A stretch of DNA of 46,488 nucleotides from MGIIb-O5 sp036154155 (lineage in GTDB: Archaea > Thermoplasmatota > Poseidoniia > Poseidoniales > Thalassarchaeaceae). Under the pieces are notes generated by a model. That model was not told where the DNA came from. It saw nothing but the letters and a program-made list of their open reading frames with translations, and ran no database searches. The stretch lies in assembly GCA_036154155.1 (NCBI GenBank), contig JAYZLP010000022.1:1-46488 (forward strand), read 5' to 3'. Both the position numbers and the translations under genes were made by a program. Below are positions 45,091-46,488 of the stretch, piece by piece. The stretch's first letter is position 1. Each line of letters opens with the position of its first letter.

Positions 45091-45100
45091 AAATATTTAG
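45091..45100 (+). promoter_or_regulatory. TATA-like element for the permease gene
   Basis: AAATATTTAG is centred 28 bases before the ATG at 45123. It is the clearest A/T-rich element in the right part of the window and fits a leaderless archaeal promoter. Confidence 0.5.
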
Positions 45101-45122
45101 GGTGTTCATAGGTCCGAGAGCC

Positions 45123-46488
45123 ATGGTAAGTCAGGAACAGGTAGTTTTGGGAATTTTTATCCTCTCATTCGTATTAATTCTCTCTGAGGTAGTACACAGG
45201 ACAATAGCCGCGTGGTTCGGCTCTGTCCTGATGCTGATTTACGGCCATTGGACAGGAGTATTCCACCTCCATGAAGAGTACAACTCAGCTGGTCAGTTGA
45301 TCGATACTTACACACTTGAGCATACCATGTTGGGATGGATTGAGTGGGAAGTTATTGGCCTGTTACTGGGGATGATGATTTTCGCCTCGATATTGGAGAT
45401 ATGCGGATTCTTCGAGTATGTCGCTATCAAGGCTTCCAAGATGAGCAAGGGAGACCCTTGGAGGTTGATTGTCCTGCTCGGAACCTTCACCACATTGCTA
45501 TCTCTTGTCATCGACAATGTCACTGCGATCATAATCATCGCTCCCGTGACTTTGAGAATCTGCAATAAATTGGAGATTAATCCAGTCCCCCCATTGCTCG
45601 CAGAGGCAATCCTGTCCGATACCGGCGGAGTAGCATCGATGGTAGGCGACCCTCCCAATGTCATGATTGCTGCAGCCGCTGCTGATGCAACTCCCGCTTT
45701 GGAAGCGTTCTCTTTCAATGGCTTTCTTTTCAAGCTAGGCATTCTGACATTCATTGCATGGGTGGCAACTCTGACTTACTTCAGGTGGTACTACAGGGAC
45801 TGGTCGGAGCAGAAGTCACCACACGTCGACCTTCTCATGGAAGAGGACGAGTGGGATGCAATCAACGACAAGCAGCTGATGTATACGACTCTCTTCATTC
45901 TAGGCATGACCGTAGTAGCGTTCTCCGCTAAGTCTCTTCTCGATCTAGAGATAGAGATTGATGGTATAGCCCTAGCAGGTGCTGGTTTCGCACTGATTGC
46001 TGCCAGGCCGAAGGAGGAAATCAGAGAAGGATTCATCAATGACGTAGTTGAGAAGGTTGAGTGGCAAGCGTTGCTGTTCTTTGTAGGGCTATTCTTGCTA
46101 GTTGGAGGAATTGGCGATGTCGGCTATCTTGATCAGGTCGCCAACTGGATTTTCGATAACTTCGGAGATGATGAGGTCAAACTCGCCATAGCCATCATTT
46201 GGGTCTCTGCAATAGCCAGTGCCCTGATTGACAACATCCCATTCACAGCAGCCATGATTCCTGTAATCTTCAGCATCACAGAGGCCAGTGGAGGGACTCT
46301 GAGCCCAGAGCCCCTACTATGGGCACTGGCAATGGGGGCCGGATTCGGTGGAAATGCGACTCCGATTGGATCCAGCGCCAATGTGATGACTGTAGCAATC
46401 AGTGAGCGTTCACCATATCCGATAACTACGAAAGAATGGGTCAGGGCAGGTTTTCCCGTGATGCTGATCACATGCTGCGTGGCGACCG
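45123..46488 (+). CDS. ArsB/NhaD-superfamily ion permease (3' truncated)
   Basis: 455 residues are visible before the right edge, with no stop codon. About ten hydrophobic helices are present. Two inverted-repeat signatures of the ion-transporter superfamily can be seen: LSDTGGVASMVGDPPNVMIA near residue 165 and GNATPIGSSANVMTVAIS near the end. A second-half helix IDNIPFTAAMIPVI pairs with IDNVTAIIIIAPVT in the first half. The family exports arsenite or exchanges Na+/H+ (NhaD), or carries anions. The GDPPN motif is shared by these groups, so the substrate cannot be fixed. No ArsR, ArsA or ArsC gene is visible nearby, and for a marine cell Na+/H+ exchange is at least as likely. The gene has its own TATA-like element at leaderless spacing. 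Confidence 0.85.
   Translation, partial: MVSQEQVVLGIFILSFVLILSEVVHRTIAAWFGSVLMLIYGHWTGVFHLHEEYNSAGQLIDTYTLEHTMLGWIEWEVIGLLLGMMIFASILEICGFFEYVAIKASKMSKGDPWRLIVLLGTFTTLLSLVIDNVTAIIIIAPVTLRICNKLEINPVPPLLAEAILSDTGGVASMVGDPPNVMIAAAAADATPALEAFSFNGFLFKLGILTFIAWVATLTYFRWYYRDWSEQKSPHVDLLMEEDEWDAINDKQLMYTTLFILGMTVVAFSAKSLLDLEIEIDGIALAGAGFALIAARPKEEIREGFINDVVEKVEWQALLFFVGLFLLVGGIGDVGYLDQVANWIFDNFGDDEVKLAIAIIWVSAIASALIDNIPFTAAMIPVIFSITEASGGTLSPEPLLWALAMGAGFGGNATPIGSSANVMTVAISERSPYPITTKEWVRAGFPVMLITCCVAT

Noticed and set aside
45123..46488. Arsenic-resistance operon
   Set aside because: The permease fits ArsB/NhaD, but no arsR, arsA or arsC gene is visible next to it, so arsenite export is not claimed.
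1..46488. tRNA or rRNA genes
   Set aside because: Intergenic gaps are short and none shows a cloverleaf or rRNA-like sequence that I could recognise by eye.

Overview
The window looks like a gene-dense euryarchaeal chromosome segment, most likely from a planktonic Marine Group II (Poseidoniales-type) archaeon. No rRNA is present, so this placement is inferred from gene content. Archaeal information-processing genes set the domain: archaeal GluRS, archaeal PheRS beta, archaeal uS15, the RNase P protein Rpp21, archaeosine synthase ArcS, a UPF0201 protein and type II GAPDH. They sit beside very large secreted Ig-like, subtilase and thrombospondin-3 proteins with one C-terminal membrane anchor, and beside bacterial-looking genes (DnaJ, a bacterial-type adenylate kinase), a mix typical of that group. 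No rRNA, tRNA, CRISPR array, insertion sequence or phage gene was seen.

Left part (1-18.5 kb): a surface-protein region. A truncated Ig/Cna-B-like anchored protein, a membrane-anchored subtilase and a 1429-residue beta-helix/Ig protein with a cytoplasmic tail lie in tandem on the plus strand. A winged-helix STAND ATPase with TPR repeats follows, then a convergent WalJ-like metallo-beta-lactamase protein, then a 1914-residue secreted protein with about 13 calcium-binding TSP3-type repeats and a probable beta-propeller. A 174-residue unknown overlaps its end.

Middle (18.1-29.5 kb): housekeeping and orphan genes in mixed orientation. These are a two-helix membrane protein, a pyroglutamyl-peptidase/Nudix fusion, a UPF0201 RNA-binding protein, a zinc-ribbon membrane protein, DnaJ, an anchored protein with a cytoplasmic domain, ArcS, uS15 followed by a DHH-less RecJ/Cdc45-like candidate, and a secreted protein ending in a zinc ribbon.

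Right part (29.5-46.5 kb): a minus-strand set (anchored protein, RNase HII, GluRS), a small acidic protein, a minus-strand pair (GXGXG/glutamate-synthase-like fusion, then PheRS beta), GAPDH, a 1592-residue secreted subtilase with a cytoplasmic tail, and a compact run of adenylate kinase, RNase P Rpp21 and a YhbY-like RNA-binding protein. A truncated ArsB/NhaD-type permease runs off the right edge. The Rpp21 gene has no ATG, GTG or TTG start and would be missed by a standard gene caller.

Several starts lie 26-28 bases after an A/T-rich TATA-like element, which suggests leaderless transcripts. Others (uS15, GAPDH) have a Shine-Dalgarno-like sequence. The most unusual items are the peptidase/Nudix fusion, the glutamate-synthase-like fusion that has lost its cofactor cysteines, the Rpp21 gene without a usual start, the DHH-less RecJ-like gene beside uS15, and the tryptophan-rich cytoplasmic tails of the giant surface proteins.
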